From Vibrionales bacterium SWAT-3 (GTDB lineage: Bacteria; Pseudomonadota; Gammaproteobacteria; Enterobacterales; Vibrionaceae): a stretch of DNA of 64,000 nucleotides. The notes below the pieces were generated by a model, which was given only the letters and a program-made list of their open reading frames with translations, was not told the DNA's origin and ran no database searches. Positions 9,233 to 17,282 of the stretch are shown in pieces (positions within the stretch are counted from its first letter, which is position 1; every line of letters starts with the position of its first letter). The position numbers and the translations under genes were made by a program. The stretch is from assembly GCA_000169995.1 (NCBI GenBank), contig AAZW01000003.1, positions 124,001 through 188,000 on the forward strand, read 5' to 3'.

Positions 9233-10726
9233 TTAGTTAACCTGTGTAGTTTGGTCAACCAAGCGACGCTCACTTGGGTCACGAACTACATTGCTTACAC
9301 GCTCGCTTTCACCTTGAATCACACGTTCGTGAAGCAATGGAATAGCCGCGAAGTCGTTCAAGATTTTTTGCTCAGCTTCGATGATCGCTTGCTGACGCAG
9401 TGCACCTAGTGGTTGCAGGTCTGCGTGAGTCAATGCTTTGTCTACTTCTTGAGAACAGAATTGACCAAGGTTAAATGAACCCTTACAGCCAAAGTCACTC
9501 ATCATGTAAGCCACTGGGTCACCAGAATCCAGAACGGTTGCACGAGAAAGGATGAACGCATCAAACTTGCCAGACAATGCATCGTTTTCAATCTGAGCGT
9601 ATTCACGGATATCCAGCTCAACTTTAAAACCAGCCGCTTCAAGTTGCTGTTTAAGTAGTGCAGCTACTTCTGGAAGCTCAGCACGGTCAGTAAAGGTACC
9701 GATAACAATGCTCTCACCGTTAGCTTTTAGCGTTTTGTCTACCGCCTGACCTTCAGGTCGAATCGGCTCAGCCCAAGCAAGAGCAGGACCTAGTAGACCT
9801 TGGGCGATATCCGCGTGGTTTTCGTACACGGTCTTCACGATTTGCTCACGGTCCACAGCCGCTGCCGCAACTTTACGTAGGTTGATATCGCCAAATACAC
9901 CCGACTTGTTGTTCAAGTAAAGCGTGTTGGTACGAGGCATTGCCACTTCATAAAGCAGGTTAGAGTCAATGGTCGCGATTTGTGAAACTGGCACCGCTTC
10001 AACGACGTCTGCAGTTCCTGTTCGCAGAGCAGCAGCACGTGCAAAGCCGTTTGGAACATACTCTGCAATCACAGATTCAATTCTCGCCTTTTCGCCCCAG
10101 TAGCCATCAAATCGCTGGAGCTTAGCACTTGTTGTTCCGTTAATCTCAGTCAATTCAAACGGACCCGTACCTGCGCCAGTTGGGATTACACGACCATCTT
10201 CTTGGTAAGCGCTTGCTGCAAGAATCGCTAGCTGAGGGCTTGATAGACGGCTTGGTAAAAGAGGGTCATCAAAGCTGGTTTTGATCTCAACGCGGTAGTT
10301 GTCCAACGCTTTCACTTCCAGATCTACACCATCAAGAATGCGAGGCTTAGGTGCCGCTTCAAGTGCCTTCTGAAGCGAGTTCACAACAGACTCTGCGCTT
10401 AATGTAGAGCCATCATGAAATTTAACGTCCTGACGAATCGTGAATTGCCACGTCAGGGGATCTACCTGTTTCCAGTCCGTAGCCAGCATTGGCTCAGCTT
10501 CTGAAGTTGGGCTCAGGTTAACTAGCGTTTCAGCCGTGCTCCAACGCGATAACTTAAACGCATCATCAGAAAGTGGCGATAGACCTGTTCTTGGTGGCTG
10601 CATCATCGCAACACGAATTTCAGATTTGACCGCAGCTTCGCTCGACTCTGGTTTAGAGTCAAAACAGCCAGTCAAAGGCAAAGCCAGCGCAAGAGCGCAA
10701 GCCAATTTGATTGAATTAAAACGCAT
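9233..10726 (-). CDS. Lipoprotein substrate-binding protein, SBP family 5
   Basis: A 497-residue extracytoplasmic solute-binding protein of the peptide/nickel (SBP_bac_5) family. The N-terminus is a lipoprotein signal with lipobox LTGC around residues 18-21, so it is predicted to be membrane-anchored in the periplasm. Family features include DPLTWQFTIRQDVKFHDGS and GTGPFELTEINGTTSAKLQR, followed by YWGEKARIESV. It should deliver ligand to the fused permease encoded immediately downstream. Family members bind oligopeptides, nickel chelates, opines or metallophores, and sequence alone does not decide. The Zur-like box at the operon start hints at a metal chelate. Confidence 0.88.
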   Translation of the reverse strand: MRFNSIKLACALALALPLTGCFDSKPESSEAAVKSEIRVAMMQPPRTGLSPLSDDAFKLSRWSTAETLVNLSPTSEAEPMLATDWKQVDPLTWQFTIRQDVKFHDGSTLSAESVVNSLQKALEAAPKPRILDGVDLEVKALDNYRVEIKTSFDDPLLPSRLSSPQLAILAASAYQEDGRVIPTGAGTGPFELTEINGTTSAKLQRFDGYWGEKARIESVIAEYVPNGFARAAALRTGTADVVEAVPVSQIATIDSNLLYEVAMPRTNTLYLNNKSGVFGDINLRKVAAAAVDREQIVKTVYENHADIAQGLLGPALAWAEPIRPEGQAVDKTLKANGESIVIGTFTDRAELPEVAALLKQQLEAAGFKVELDIREYAQIENDALSGKFDAFILSRATVLDSGDPVAYMMSDFGCKGSFNLGQFCSQEVDKALTHADLQPLGALRQQAIIEAEQKILNDFAAIPLLHERVIQGESERVSNVVRDPSERRLVDQTTQVN

Positions 10727-10774
10727 AGTTATTTTTCTCTGTAGCTGTATTTTATTAAATTAATAAGGTTGTGT

Positions 10775-11626
10775 TTAACAAGTAGATTTCGAAAGAGGCT
10801 GAGATTCGATCAGCATCTGAGTCGCTGGATGAGCAGGTTCGCTCATCACTTGAGGTGTCGGTCCATGCTCGACCATTTGGCCATGGTCAAGAACCAGAAT
10901 TTCTTCGCAAAGCGCTTGTGCTGCGCCTAGGTCGTGTGTCACCAAAATAAGGCGCATATCGCGCTTCTTTTTCAATGAATTCAATAAGTCGAGTAGCCTC
11001 TGGCGATTCACCGGATCTAGGCTACTGGTTGGCTCATCGGCAACTAATACTGCGGGTCTAACGACAAGCGCCCGAGCAATAGCCACACGTTGAGCTTGGC
11101 CTGTAGAAAGCTGATTGGGTTTTAGTGATAGCAAAGACGCAGGTAAGCCAACGTCCGATAGCGTCTCTTCAATTATGCTTTCATGATCGCCAGAAACATC
11201 TAGATTGCTCAGCGGCTCGGCTAAGATCTGTCGAACGGTGTAGTAAGGATTGAGACTAGTGTGTGGCTCTTGTGGCACCAATTGGATAAGGCGACATACC
11301 GCCGCTTGCACTTTGCTATTTCGAATCGGCAATGAATGCCCAAATAGGCTGATATCACCAACGGTCGGCGATTTCAGCCCAAATAGCAGTTCAATCAGTG
11401 TCGATTTACCCGCACCAGAACGTCCAACAATAGCTAGGCTTTTGTCTTCAACATTAAGGTCGACATTTTGTAGCGCTTCGAACGCCTGACCACCTAACCA
11501 ACGAGGAATGGAGTAATAGTGCACTCCGACGTTCTCGAACTTAATCTCAATCGGTGTAAGTGTTTCTGAATCAATCACAGGCATTGATGGCGAGACTTCT
11601 GAATTTAGTGAATAGGTCGAGCTCAT
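10775..11626 (-). CDS. ABC importer ATP-binding protein (DppF/NikE-like)
   Basis: A 283-residue ATPase with Walker A GRSGAGKST, signature LSTGQAQRV and Walker B VLVADEPTSSLDP. It is the OppF/NikE-like partner of the upstream ATPase. The start is placed at 11626, where ATGA overlaps the stop of the preceding gene (a typical coupling overlap), although an in-frame ATG at 11650 is also possible. The C-terminus ends SQPLSKSTC and looks normal for the family. It would form a heterodimer with the other ATPase to power the fused permease. Confidence 0.88.
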   Translation of the reverse strand: MSSTYSLNSEVSPSMPVIDSETLTPIEIKFENVGVHYYSIPRWLGGQAFEALQNVDLNVEDKSLAIVGRSGAGKSTLIELLFGLKSPTVGDISLFGHSLPIRNSKVQAAVCRLIQLVPQEPHTSLNPYYTVRQILAEPLSNLDVSGDHESIIEETLSDVGLPASLLSLKPNQLSTGQAQRVAIARALVVRPAVLVADEPTSSLDPVNRQRLLDLLNSLKKKRDMRLILVTHDLGAAQALCEEILVLDHGQMVEHGPTPQVMSEPAHPATQMLIESQPLSKSTC

Positions 11627-12393
11627 TCGATGAGATCTCTCAATGAACAACAGAACGCATGAGAACTCGATTCAAGCGCATGTTTCGGTGCACCATAAGC
11701 CACCACACCGCCCTCATCGATCACCAATAACTTGTCACACGCTAACGCGCTGTGTAGATCATGAGTAATAAGCAAGCCGCCAATCTGGCGCTGCTTTACA
11801 TTGTCTCGAATCAGCTTAAGTATCTCTTGCTCTGTTACCGGGTCTAACGCACTGGTGGGTTCATCGGCAATGATGATATCGGCGTTACTCAACAAGCCAA
11901 TCGCAATACACACTCGTTGACGTTGTCCTCCAGAGATTTGGCTTGGGTATAACGGCAAAATAGTTTCTGGGGTTGGAAAGCCCAACTGAATCAACAACTC
12001 GGTGATCTTGGTTTTGTCTTTTGACTTAGGCTTGGTACGAGTTCCCGTTAGTGCCAACGTGAGCTGACCTTCAATGGAAACAAGCGGATTGAGCGCTTGA
12101 AGGGCATCTTGGAAGATAACCGCTGGCCTTTGTTCTGCAGTTCTTTGCAACATCGGCAAACCACACACTGCCTTACCAGCAAAAGTAATACGACCATCCG
12201 CCTCAACAGTATCGGGCATGAACCCCGCAATCGCACGCGAAAGCATCGATTTGCCGATCCCTGAAGGCCCCATGATCGCTAACAGTTCACCTCGATATAC
12301 CTCGAAGCAGATATCTTGGAAAAGGGTTCTCAAGGAAGTTTTGATTGTTAGTCGATCAACAGACAAAAGTGGGGCGTTCACGCAAATACTCAT
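11623..12393 (-). CDS. ABC importer ATP-binding protein (DppD/NikD-like), first gene of operon
   Basis: A 256-residue ATPase with Walker A GPSGIGKSM, the signature ISGGQRQRV and Walker B IIIADEPTSALDP, of the OppD/NikD type. It is the first gene of the four-gene importer operon (two ATPases, binding protein, fused permease). An in-frame TAA lies a few codons before the ATG at 12393, which fixes the start. No Shine-Dalgarno sequence is visible, and a Zur-like palindrome begins 10 bp upstream, so translation from a very short leader or a leaderless transcript is possible. Confidence 0.88.
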   Translation of the reverse strand: MSICVNAPLLSVDRLTIKTSLRTLFQDICFEVYRGELLAIMGPSGIGKSMLSRAIAGFMPDTVEADGRITFAGKAVCGLPMLQRTAEQRPAVIFQDALQALNPLVSIEGQLTLALTGTRTKPKSKDKTKITELLIQLGFPTPETILPLYPSQISGGQRQRVCIAIGLLSNADIIIADEPTSALDPVTEQEILKLIRDNVKQRQIGGLLITHDLHSALACDKLLVIDEGGVVAYGAPKHALESSSHAFCCSLRDLIE

Positions 12394-12402
12394 AGATAGA
12401 TG

Positions 12403-12417
12403 TTATAACATAACAAC
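12403..12417 (-). promoter_or_regulatory. Zur-like operator before the ABC importer operon
   Basis: Read in the gene direction this is TGTTATGTTATAACA, followed by T. It matches the gammaproteobacterial Zur pattern TGTTATANTATAACA with one mismatch. It lies 10 bp upstream of the start codon of the first ATPase gene. The same 16 bases recur in the same orientation before the DUF2608 gene at 47971. Binding by Zur is inferred from the motif only. Confidence 0.55.
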
Positions 12418-12512
12418 TCTATCATTTAGCTGAGGTGATGGAAAGAGAACATTGAACTGTATCGCAGTTTTTTTGCTGTTTGATTGACCGGTTTTAACGA
12501 TTTATCGAGTAC

Positions 12513-12560
12513 AAAAAAGCGCCGTCTAAATTTACTGTGTAAAGATAGACAAGCGCTTTC
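12513..12560 (-). terminator. Terminator of the original MATE gene
   Basis: On the reverse strand, GAAAGCGCTTGTCTA pairs with TAGACGGCGCTTTTTT across about 17 bases, ending in a T run. It lies 30 bp past the original MATE stop at 12591-12593, which supports the reconstructed gene end. Confidence 0.65.
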
Positions 12561-12590
12561 ATAAAATTTTAAAAGTGGCTTTAGATAGAG

Positions 12591-12661
12591 TTAATTCGTC
12601 GCCCCATTAAGACCCTCTTTTGCCGGGTAACACTTCTGTTTAACCTGAGTGATAAACGGGT
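12591..12661 (-). pseudogene. Displaced 3' end of the MATE efflux gene
   Basis: Joining base 14821 to base 12661 (removing 12662-14820) restores one open frame on the reverse strand. After ...GRIAFL it continues YPFITQVKQKCYPAKEGL and ends NGATN with a TAA at 12593-12591. That gives a 445-residue protein, normal for a DinF-type MATE transporter. The segment now has no start or promoter of its own. It shows that the intron inserted into a previously intact gene and that 2159 bases separate the two coding parts. Confidence 0.8.
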
Positions 12662-13236
12662 GTGCGACATGAGGTCGTATGCAGCGCTGTCCATCGCGTT
12701 AAGAATGGACCATCTGTATCACCAGATGAACCTAGGAGCCTGAATTAAGTAGCGGCTCTGACAATGTAACGAAGACAAGAAACTATCTTGTCGGGAGCTA
12801 AATCGCGAGAGAAAGCTCCTCCTGATAACCACATAAATCGGGTGAGTGCTAGGTAGGTAGTATGGTGAACAAACGTGAATCCGCATAAGATGCGTTATAT
12901 CATAAGCAGCGGAAGTGGTTTTTACGCTGTCGCCAAAAGGCACTAAGAGTAGGAAAGAGATTGCCCCATGCTCTTTCGTGAGCGACACGCTCTTCGCATT
13001 ATAGCGGGCACCTAACCTACCATTGCGTTGCATACGGAACATGGTAAGCCTGTATCACTCCCTCTGGGAAAGCCGAAGTGGCCGATAGTGATGCAGGTAG
13101 AGGAGGTTGGAAAAAGCAAAGGCTGCATTGTAACGATGCAGATACAGACTTGTGTCTGGTCACGAAAGTGAGCCCACTTCCAACTGGTCTCTCGTTGCGA
13201 GAGAGTTTGAAGAACTTTATTAAGGAAGAAAAGCAA

Positions 13237-14709
13237 ATGATGATTTCGAATGAGATTAGTACATCTTCTGACAGTGCACAGTGGCAATCCATTAACTGGA
13301 AGGCCGTAGAGGCGAACGTCTTAAAGCTTCAAATGCGTATCGCAAAGGCAACTAGAGACGGTAAGCACGGCAAAGCAAAAGCATTGCAGTGGATACTGAC
13401 TCACTCTCGCTCAGCAAAACTTCTTGCTGTTAAGCGAGTCTCTCAAAATAAAGGCAGTAAAACGCCTGGAATAGACGGCGTTGTCTGGAACACAGACACG
13501 CGTCGTATGAAAGCGGCAAATCAACTGAGTCGGAAAGCTTATCGAGCAAAACCACTCAAGCGTATCTACATCCCCAAAAAGAACGGTAAGCTCAGGCCAC
13601 TGGGTATTCCATGCATGATTGATAGAGCCCAACAAGCTCTCCATCTTCTAGCGTTAGAACCTGTGTCCGAAACGCTTGCCGATCCTAACAGCTATGGTTT
13701 TAGACCAAATCGCAGCACAGCTGACGCTGTCAGTCAGTGTTTTATATGTTTGAGTCAAAAACGGTCAGCACAATGGGTTCTTGAAGGAGATATCAAAGCT
13801 TGCTTCGACAAAATCGGGCATCAGTGGCTGATGGATAACATCGCCATCGATAAACGGATGTTGGAGCAATGGCTAAAGTCAGGCTTTGTAGACAAAGGGC
13901 TGTTTTACGACACCGACGAAGGCACGCCTCAAGGCGGGATTATATCCCCCACCTTGATGTTGATGACGTTATCGGGTCTCGAACAGTGCATTAAGTCTAC
14001 CGCGCTTAAGAAAGGCGCAAGAGCTAACTTTATTGGATATGCCGACGATTTCGTTGTCACCTGCGCTTCAAAGGAAGTGTTGGAGAACGAGATCAAACCA
14101 CTGATTGCTGACTTCTTAGCGGTTCGAGGCTTAACGTTATCCGAAGAGAAAACGCACATTACTCACATCAACGACGGTTTTGACTTCCTTGGGTTCAACC
14201 ATAGGAAGTACAAAGGAAAGCTGCTCATCAAACCGAGCAAGGCCAACACATTGACGTTCCTAAGTAACTTGCGCGGACTCATCAAAAAGCACGTTACCCT
14301 ACCGGCGAACGACCTTATTAAACTGATTAACCCAAAGCTTAGAGGGTGGTCGAACTATTATCGCCACTGCGTAGCTAAACAGGTATTCAGTTATGTCGGT
14401 CACAAACTATTTCATGCGTTATGGCATTGGGCTAAAAGGCGACATCCAACAAAATCTAGAACTTGGATCGCCTTGAAATACTTCATCAACCGAAAAGGCC
14501 AATGGCAGTTTCACGGTTGGCAGAAGATAAAGGATATGGATTGCCAGTTTAATCTTTTCCAGGTAGCTACAGTGCCGATAGAAAGACATGTGAAGATCCG
14601 AAGCGCAGCGACACCTTTCGACCCTCAATACCAAGAATACTTGGGAAAGAGGAAACACAAAAGGCCAGCTCGTAATTCTTGGATTGAACCTGCTCTCACT
14701 GCTTTATAA
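13237..14709 (+). CDS. ltrA: Group II intron reverse transcriptase/maturase
   Basis: A 490-residue intron-encoded protein. It shows the reverse transcriptase blocks KTPGIDGVVW, RPLGIP, GDIKACFDKI, GTPQGGIISP (residues 229-238) and the catalytic YADD at 268-271, then the maturase domain with LRGWSNYYRH near 368. The C-terminus is short and ends WIEPALTAL; no HNH endonuclease cysteine pairs are visible, so it probably lacks an En domain. AAGGA at 13222-13226 sets the start at 13237; the same frame is open upstream but that part is structured intron RNA. It should bind its own intron RNA, aid splicing and copy it during mobility. Confidence 0.92.
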   Translation: MMISNEISTSSDSAQWQSINWKAVEANVLKLQMRIAKATRDGKHGKAKALQWILTHSRSAKLLAVKRVSQNKGSKTPGIDGVVWNTDTRRMKAANQLSRKAYRAKPLKRIYIPKKNGKLRPLGIPCMIDRAQQALHLLALEPVSETLADPNSYGFRPNRSTADAVSQCFICLSQKRSAQWVLEGDIKACFDKIGHQWLMDNIAIDKRMLEQWLKSGFVDKGLFYDTDEGTPQGGIISPTLMLMTLSGLEQCIKSTALKKGARANFIGYADDFVVTCASKEVLENEIKPLIADFLAVRGLTLSEEKTHITHINDGFDFLGFNHRKYKGKLLIKPSKANTLTFLSNLRGLIKKHVTLPANDLIKLINPKLRGWSNYYRHCVAKQVFSYVGHKLFHALWHWAKRRHPTKSRTWIALKYFINRKGQWQFHGWQKIKDMDCQFNLFQVATVPIERHVKIRSAATPFDPQYQEYLGKRKHKRPARNSWIEPALTAL

Positions 14710-14745
14710 GTTGCTGGGTATCATTTGATGCCTTTGTAGAGGCTT

Positions 14746-14820
14746 GAGCCTAGTGCAGTGAAAGTTGCACGCTGGGTTCTTAGGGAGACGGCACTTGGTA
14801 ACAAGTGTCGTCCACCCGAC
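14746..14820 (+). ncRNA. Group II intron domains V and VI
   Basis: Domain V (14746-14779) is the 34-base catalytic hairpin. Domain VI is a helix at about 14783-14817 with a GUAA-like loop and bulged branch-point A at 14814. The 3' splice site follows AC at 14820. The complement of this stretch encodes the abnormal tail of the truncated MATE protein. Confidence 0.88.
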
Positions 14821-16087
14821 ACAGGAAGGCAATACGCCCAAGGTAGAACAGCGTGAACGCTAACCACAAACCATGATTACCCCATGCACTAACTGCTAGT
14901 GCCTGGACAACCAAGAACACCAACAAAGTCGCGATGCTAGAGTCTCGAACCGGACGGGTGGTTCCTGTTCCAGTAAAAATGCCGTAAACCGTTAAGCCAA
15001 AGCCTGACACCAGCGGGAACACAATCAGCCACGGGGTCATCTCTTGATACAAGGCAACCAGCGCTGGAATATCGGTAAACAAGAAAACAATCACATCTTT
15101 AAACAACAAAGTCAGTAGCGTTAGTGCAGCAATAAAACCCGCAGTCCACTGGAAGTTAAGCCTTAACACACGATCAAGCATCGACGCATTTTTTTGACCC
15201 ACCGCTTTACCCGCAAACACGCTCGATGCGTTAGCAATGCCATCAAACATGTAGCTAACTATAAAGGTCACCTGCATCAAGATCGCGTTTGCGGCCAGAA
15301 CATCAGTGCCCAGTTTTGAACCGGTGCGCGCCATCACATTGAAGAACACCAAGATACAAATTGTACGTAACAGTAAGTCGGTATTCGATGAGATGATTGT
15401 CGACAGATCTTTCTTGGTCATCTTCGAGCCTTGTAGAAACTCAGATACCGAGATACTGCTCGTCTTCATAACCAGCGTCATACCAATCGCAAAGGTGGTG
15501 ATTTGGGCAATCAGACTTGCGTATGCCACACCCGCAACACCTAAGTCGAAATAGAGTACGAACACCGCATCCAAAACAATGTTTAACACGTTGCCAAACA
15601 CTTGTGTGTAAAGGACTTCTTTGGCTTTCGCCTGCCCCATCAACCATCCAATAATGGTGTAGTTGAGCAGCACAAAAGGCGCGCCATAAATCAAAATACT
15701 GAAGTAGATATGCGCTTGTTCAGCCACGTTCACTTCAGGCTCTATCACCCACATCGCCCCTTGCCAGATCAGAGGTTGTATCAAGATAAAGATCAACCCC
15801 ACCAAACCAGACAGCACAAATGGACGCATTAAGCTGCCCGCAAGTTCCGAACGCTCCCCTTTGCCCAACGCCATCGCACTTTGCCCCGTGGTGCTGACAC
15901 GAAAGAAGCCAAACAACCAATACATGGTGTTCATGATAATGGTGCCAATCGCCACACCGCCGATCAATTCAGCAATGCCAAGCTGCCCAATGACAGCAGT
16001 ATCCACCGCACCGAGCAGAGGCTGAGTCACCGTTGAAATAATGAAAGGAAAAGCGATTTTCAGATAATCTTTGTGAGTAATAGTCAT
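14780..16087 (-). CDS. DinF-like MATE efflux transporter, C-terminus replaced by intron-derived residues
   Basis: A multidrug/toxin-extrusion family transporter with twelve predicted membrane helices. The N-terminal region PFIISTVTQPLLGAVDTAVIGQLG and FRVSTTGQSAMALGKG are typical of the DinF branch. The frame runs 422 native residues to GRIAFL, then enters the antisense of intron domains V-VI and adds CRVDDTCYQVPSP before a stop. The native gene had 23 further residues (see 12591-12661). Those are the cytoplasmic tail after the last helix, so the hybrid may still insert and work; this cannot be judged from sequence. The start at 16087 is the first ATG of the conserved frame. Confidence 0.85.
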   Translation of the reverse strand: MTITHKDYLKIAFPFIISTVTQPLLGAVDTAVIGQLGIAELIGGVAIGTIIMNTMYWLFGFFRVSTTGQSAMALGKGERSELAGSLMRPFVLSGLVGLIFILIQPLIWQGAMWVIEPEVNVAEQAHIYFSILIYGAPFVLLNYTIIGWLMGQAKAKEVLYTQVFGNVLNIVLDAVFVLYFDLGVAGVAYASLIAQITTFAIGMTLVMKTSSISVSEFLQGSKMTKKDLSTIISSNTDLLLRTICILVFFNVMARTGSKLGTDVLAANAILMQVTFIVSYMFDGIANASSVFAGKAVGQKNASMLDRVLRLNFQWTAGFIAALTLLTLLFKDVIVFLFTDIPALVALYQEMTPWLIVFPLVSGFGLTVYGIFTGTGTTRPVRDSSIATLLVFLVVQALAVSAWGNHGLWLAFTLFYLGRIAFLCRVDDTCYQVPSP

Positions 16088-16297
16088 GTTTACTAGCAGG
16101 TGATATTAAGAACTATTTGCAATAAGAGGGTGATGCTATCGTTTAATCCGTACGTTGTCATCTTTTAATGGGGTGCATTATCAACAAAGCGTGCCTATCT
16201 TAGCCCACCTGCATAGAATCGTTGGTAGCTATTGTTCGTGCTAATTTGTCCCAACAAAAGAGCAAAGTCTGGTTCAACAAAACAGCACAACCATCGA

Positions 16298-17167
16298 TCA
16301 ATAGAAACTCACCGGAAGATAGAAATCGAGTTCGAACACTTCATCACTATTTAAGAAATGATTCTGATGATAATGCACATAGGCTGGTGTTGAACGCTGC
16401 TTAAAACCTGATATAGGTAACCATTTTTCTAATACCATACTGATTTGTGGTAGCAATTCTCCATAACGGCCATTGAGTCGAAACACAGCATGTAAACCGC
16501 TGGGAATCACCATCTGATTAACCACACTTCGATACTTGATCGGTTCACTGATCGCGATACACGCCACATAGCGACACTGGTCCATCTCGACCCAAGCAGG
16601 GTTTGAATGGTGCAAACCAAACTGGGTCGAAAAATCACGTTGCTCAGAGTTAGCCCACGCTTTCAATATCAACCACGCATTACGAATAGAACGATTATAG
16701 CCAGTGTGTCGAACATAGGCTGCCATGCGCTCTGGTGTTTCCACTATTTTGGGCTCGGGTAGCGTGCGCTGTGCGACGTTTTGATAACCAGCCGCCACTT
16801 CAGGATCTTTCAAATAAGGCTTTTCGGCGATCTGCAAATCGTGCTTGCGCCACTCGCCCGGAGACATATTAAAGGTCGCTTTAAACGCTCGGCTGAACGA
16901 AGACACCGAACTGAAACCACATTTATTGGCTATCTCAACCACCGACGAGCTGGTATCGAACATCAATTGGTTGGCAGCATACTCCATCCTAGTACGGCGA
17001 ATATATTGATGTAACGACTCCCCCACCACACTTTTGAACGTGCGATGAAAATGTTGCTCTGAGTAGGCCGCTATCTCAGATAACGCTTTGGCAGACAACG
17101 GCTGGCTGATGTCTTGATGAATATGGAACAGAACATCATTGATTCGAGATATGTGTTGACGTGACAT
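16298..17167 (-). CDS. AraC-family regulator with GyrI-like effector domain
   Basis: A 289-residue regulator. Residues 1 to about 110 form the AraC double helix-turn-helix (ISQPLSAKALSEIAAYSEQH, then VVEIANKCGFSSVSSFSRAFK). Residues about 130-289 are a GyrI-like small-molecule-binding domain. This order is found in Rob/SoxS-like regulators that sense drugs or hydrophobic ligands. It is divergent from the aminotransferase gene (gap about 115 bp) and lies next to a MATE efflux gene, so regulation of either neighbour is plausible. The target is inferred. Confidence 0.88.
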   Translation of the reverse strand: MSRQHISRINDVLFHIHQDISQPLSAKALSEIAAYSEQHFHRTFKSVVGESLHQYIRRTRMEYAANQLMFDTSSSVVEIANKCGFSSVSSFSRAFKATFNMSPGEWRKHDLQIAEKPYLKDPEVAAGYQNVAQRTLPEPKIVETPERMAAYVRHTGYNRSIRNAWLILKAWANSEQRDFSTQFGLHHSNPAWVEMDQCRYVACIAISEPIKYRSVVNQMVIPSGLHAVFRLNGRYGELLPQISMVLEKWLPISGFKQRSTPAYVHYHQNHFLNSDEVFELDFYLPVSFY

Positions 17168-17282
17168 CGTTTAAATAGCATAAATGGACATGTTTAAGAG
17201 CATAAATGGACACGCTAGTTTTTACAATTGCCGTGTAATATCAAGCGATAGAATAAAAACGAAAAACGATGAGACACAAAAC

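Larger units (their letters stand above)
12662..14820 (+). mobile_element. Group II intron with intron-encoded protein, inserted antisense in the MATE gene
   Basis: The 5' end GTGCGAC matches the group II consensus GUGYG. Domain V is recognisable as the 34 bases at 14746-14779 (GAGCC...GTGAAAGTTGCACG...GGGTTC). Domain VI follows, with stem GACGGCACUUG/CAAGUGUCGUC, and leaves A14814 unpaired seven bases from the end, the expected branch point. The intron ends AC at 14820. Both ends are fixed independently by restoring the MATE reading frame. The ORF sits in domain IV. Because the intron lies on the + strand and the MATE gene on the - strand, the MATE transcript carries its complement and cannot be repaired by splicing. 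Confidence 0.9.

Noticed and set aside
12660..12664. Alternative intron 5' end GTGTG at 12660
   Set aside because: It also fits GUGYG, but joining at 12659/14821 gives a MATE tail of only SVYHSG; joining at 12661 gives a 24-codon continuation that ends before a terminator.
12719..13292. Reverse-strand ORFs of about 100 residues in the 5' part of the intron
   Set aside because: This is structured intron RNA (domains I-IV); the ORFs have no coding character.
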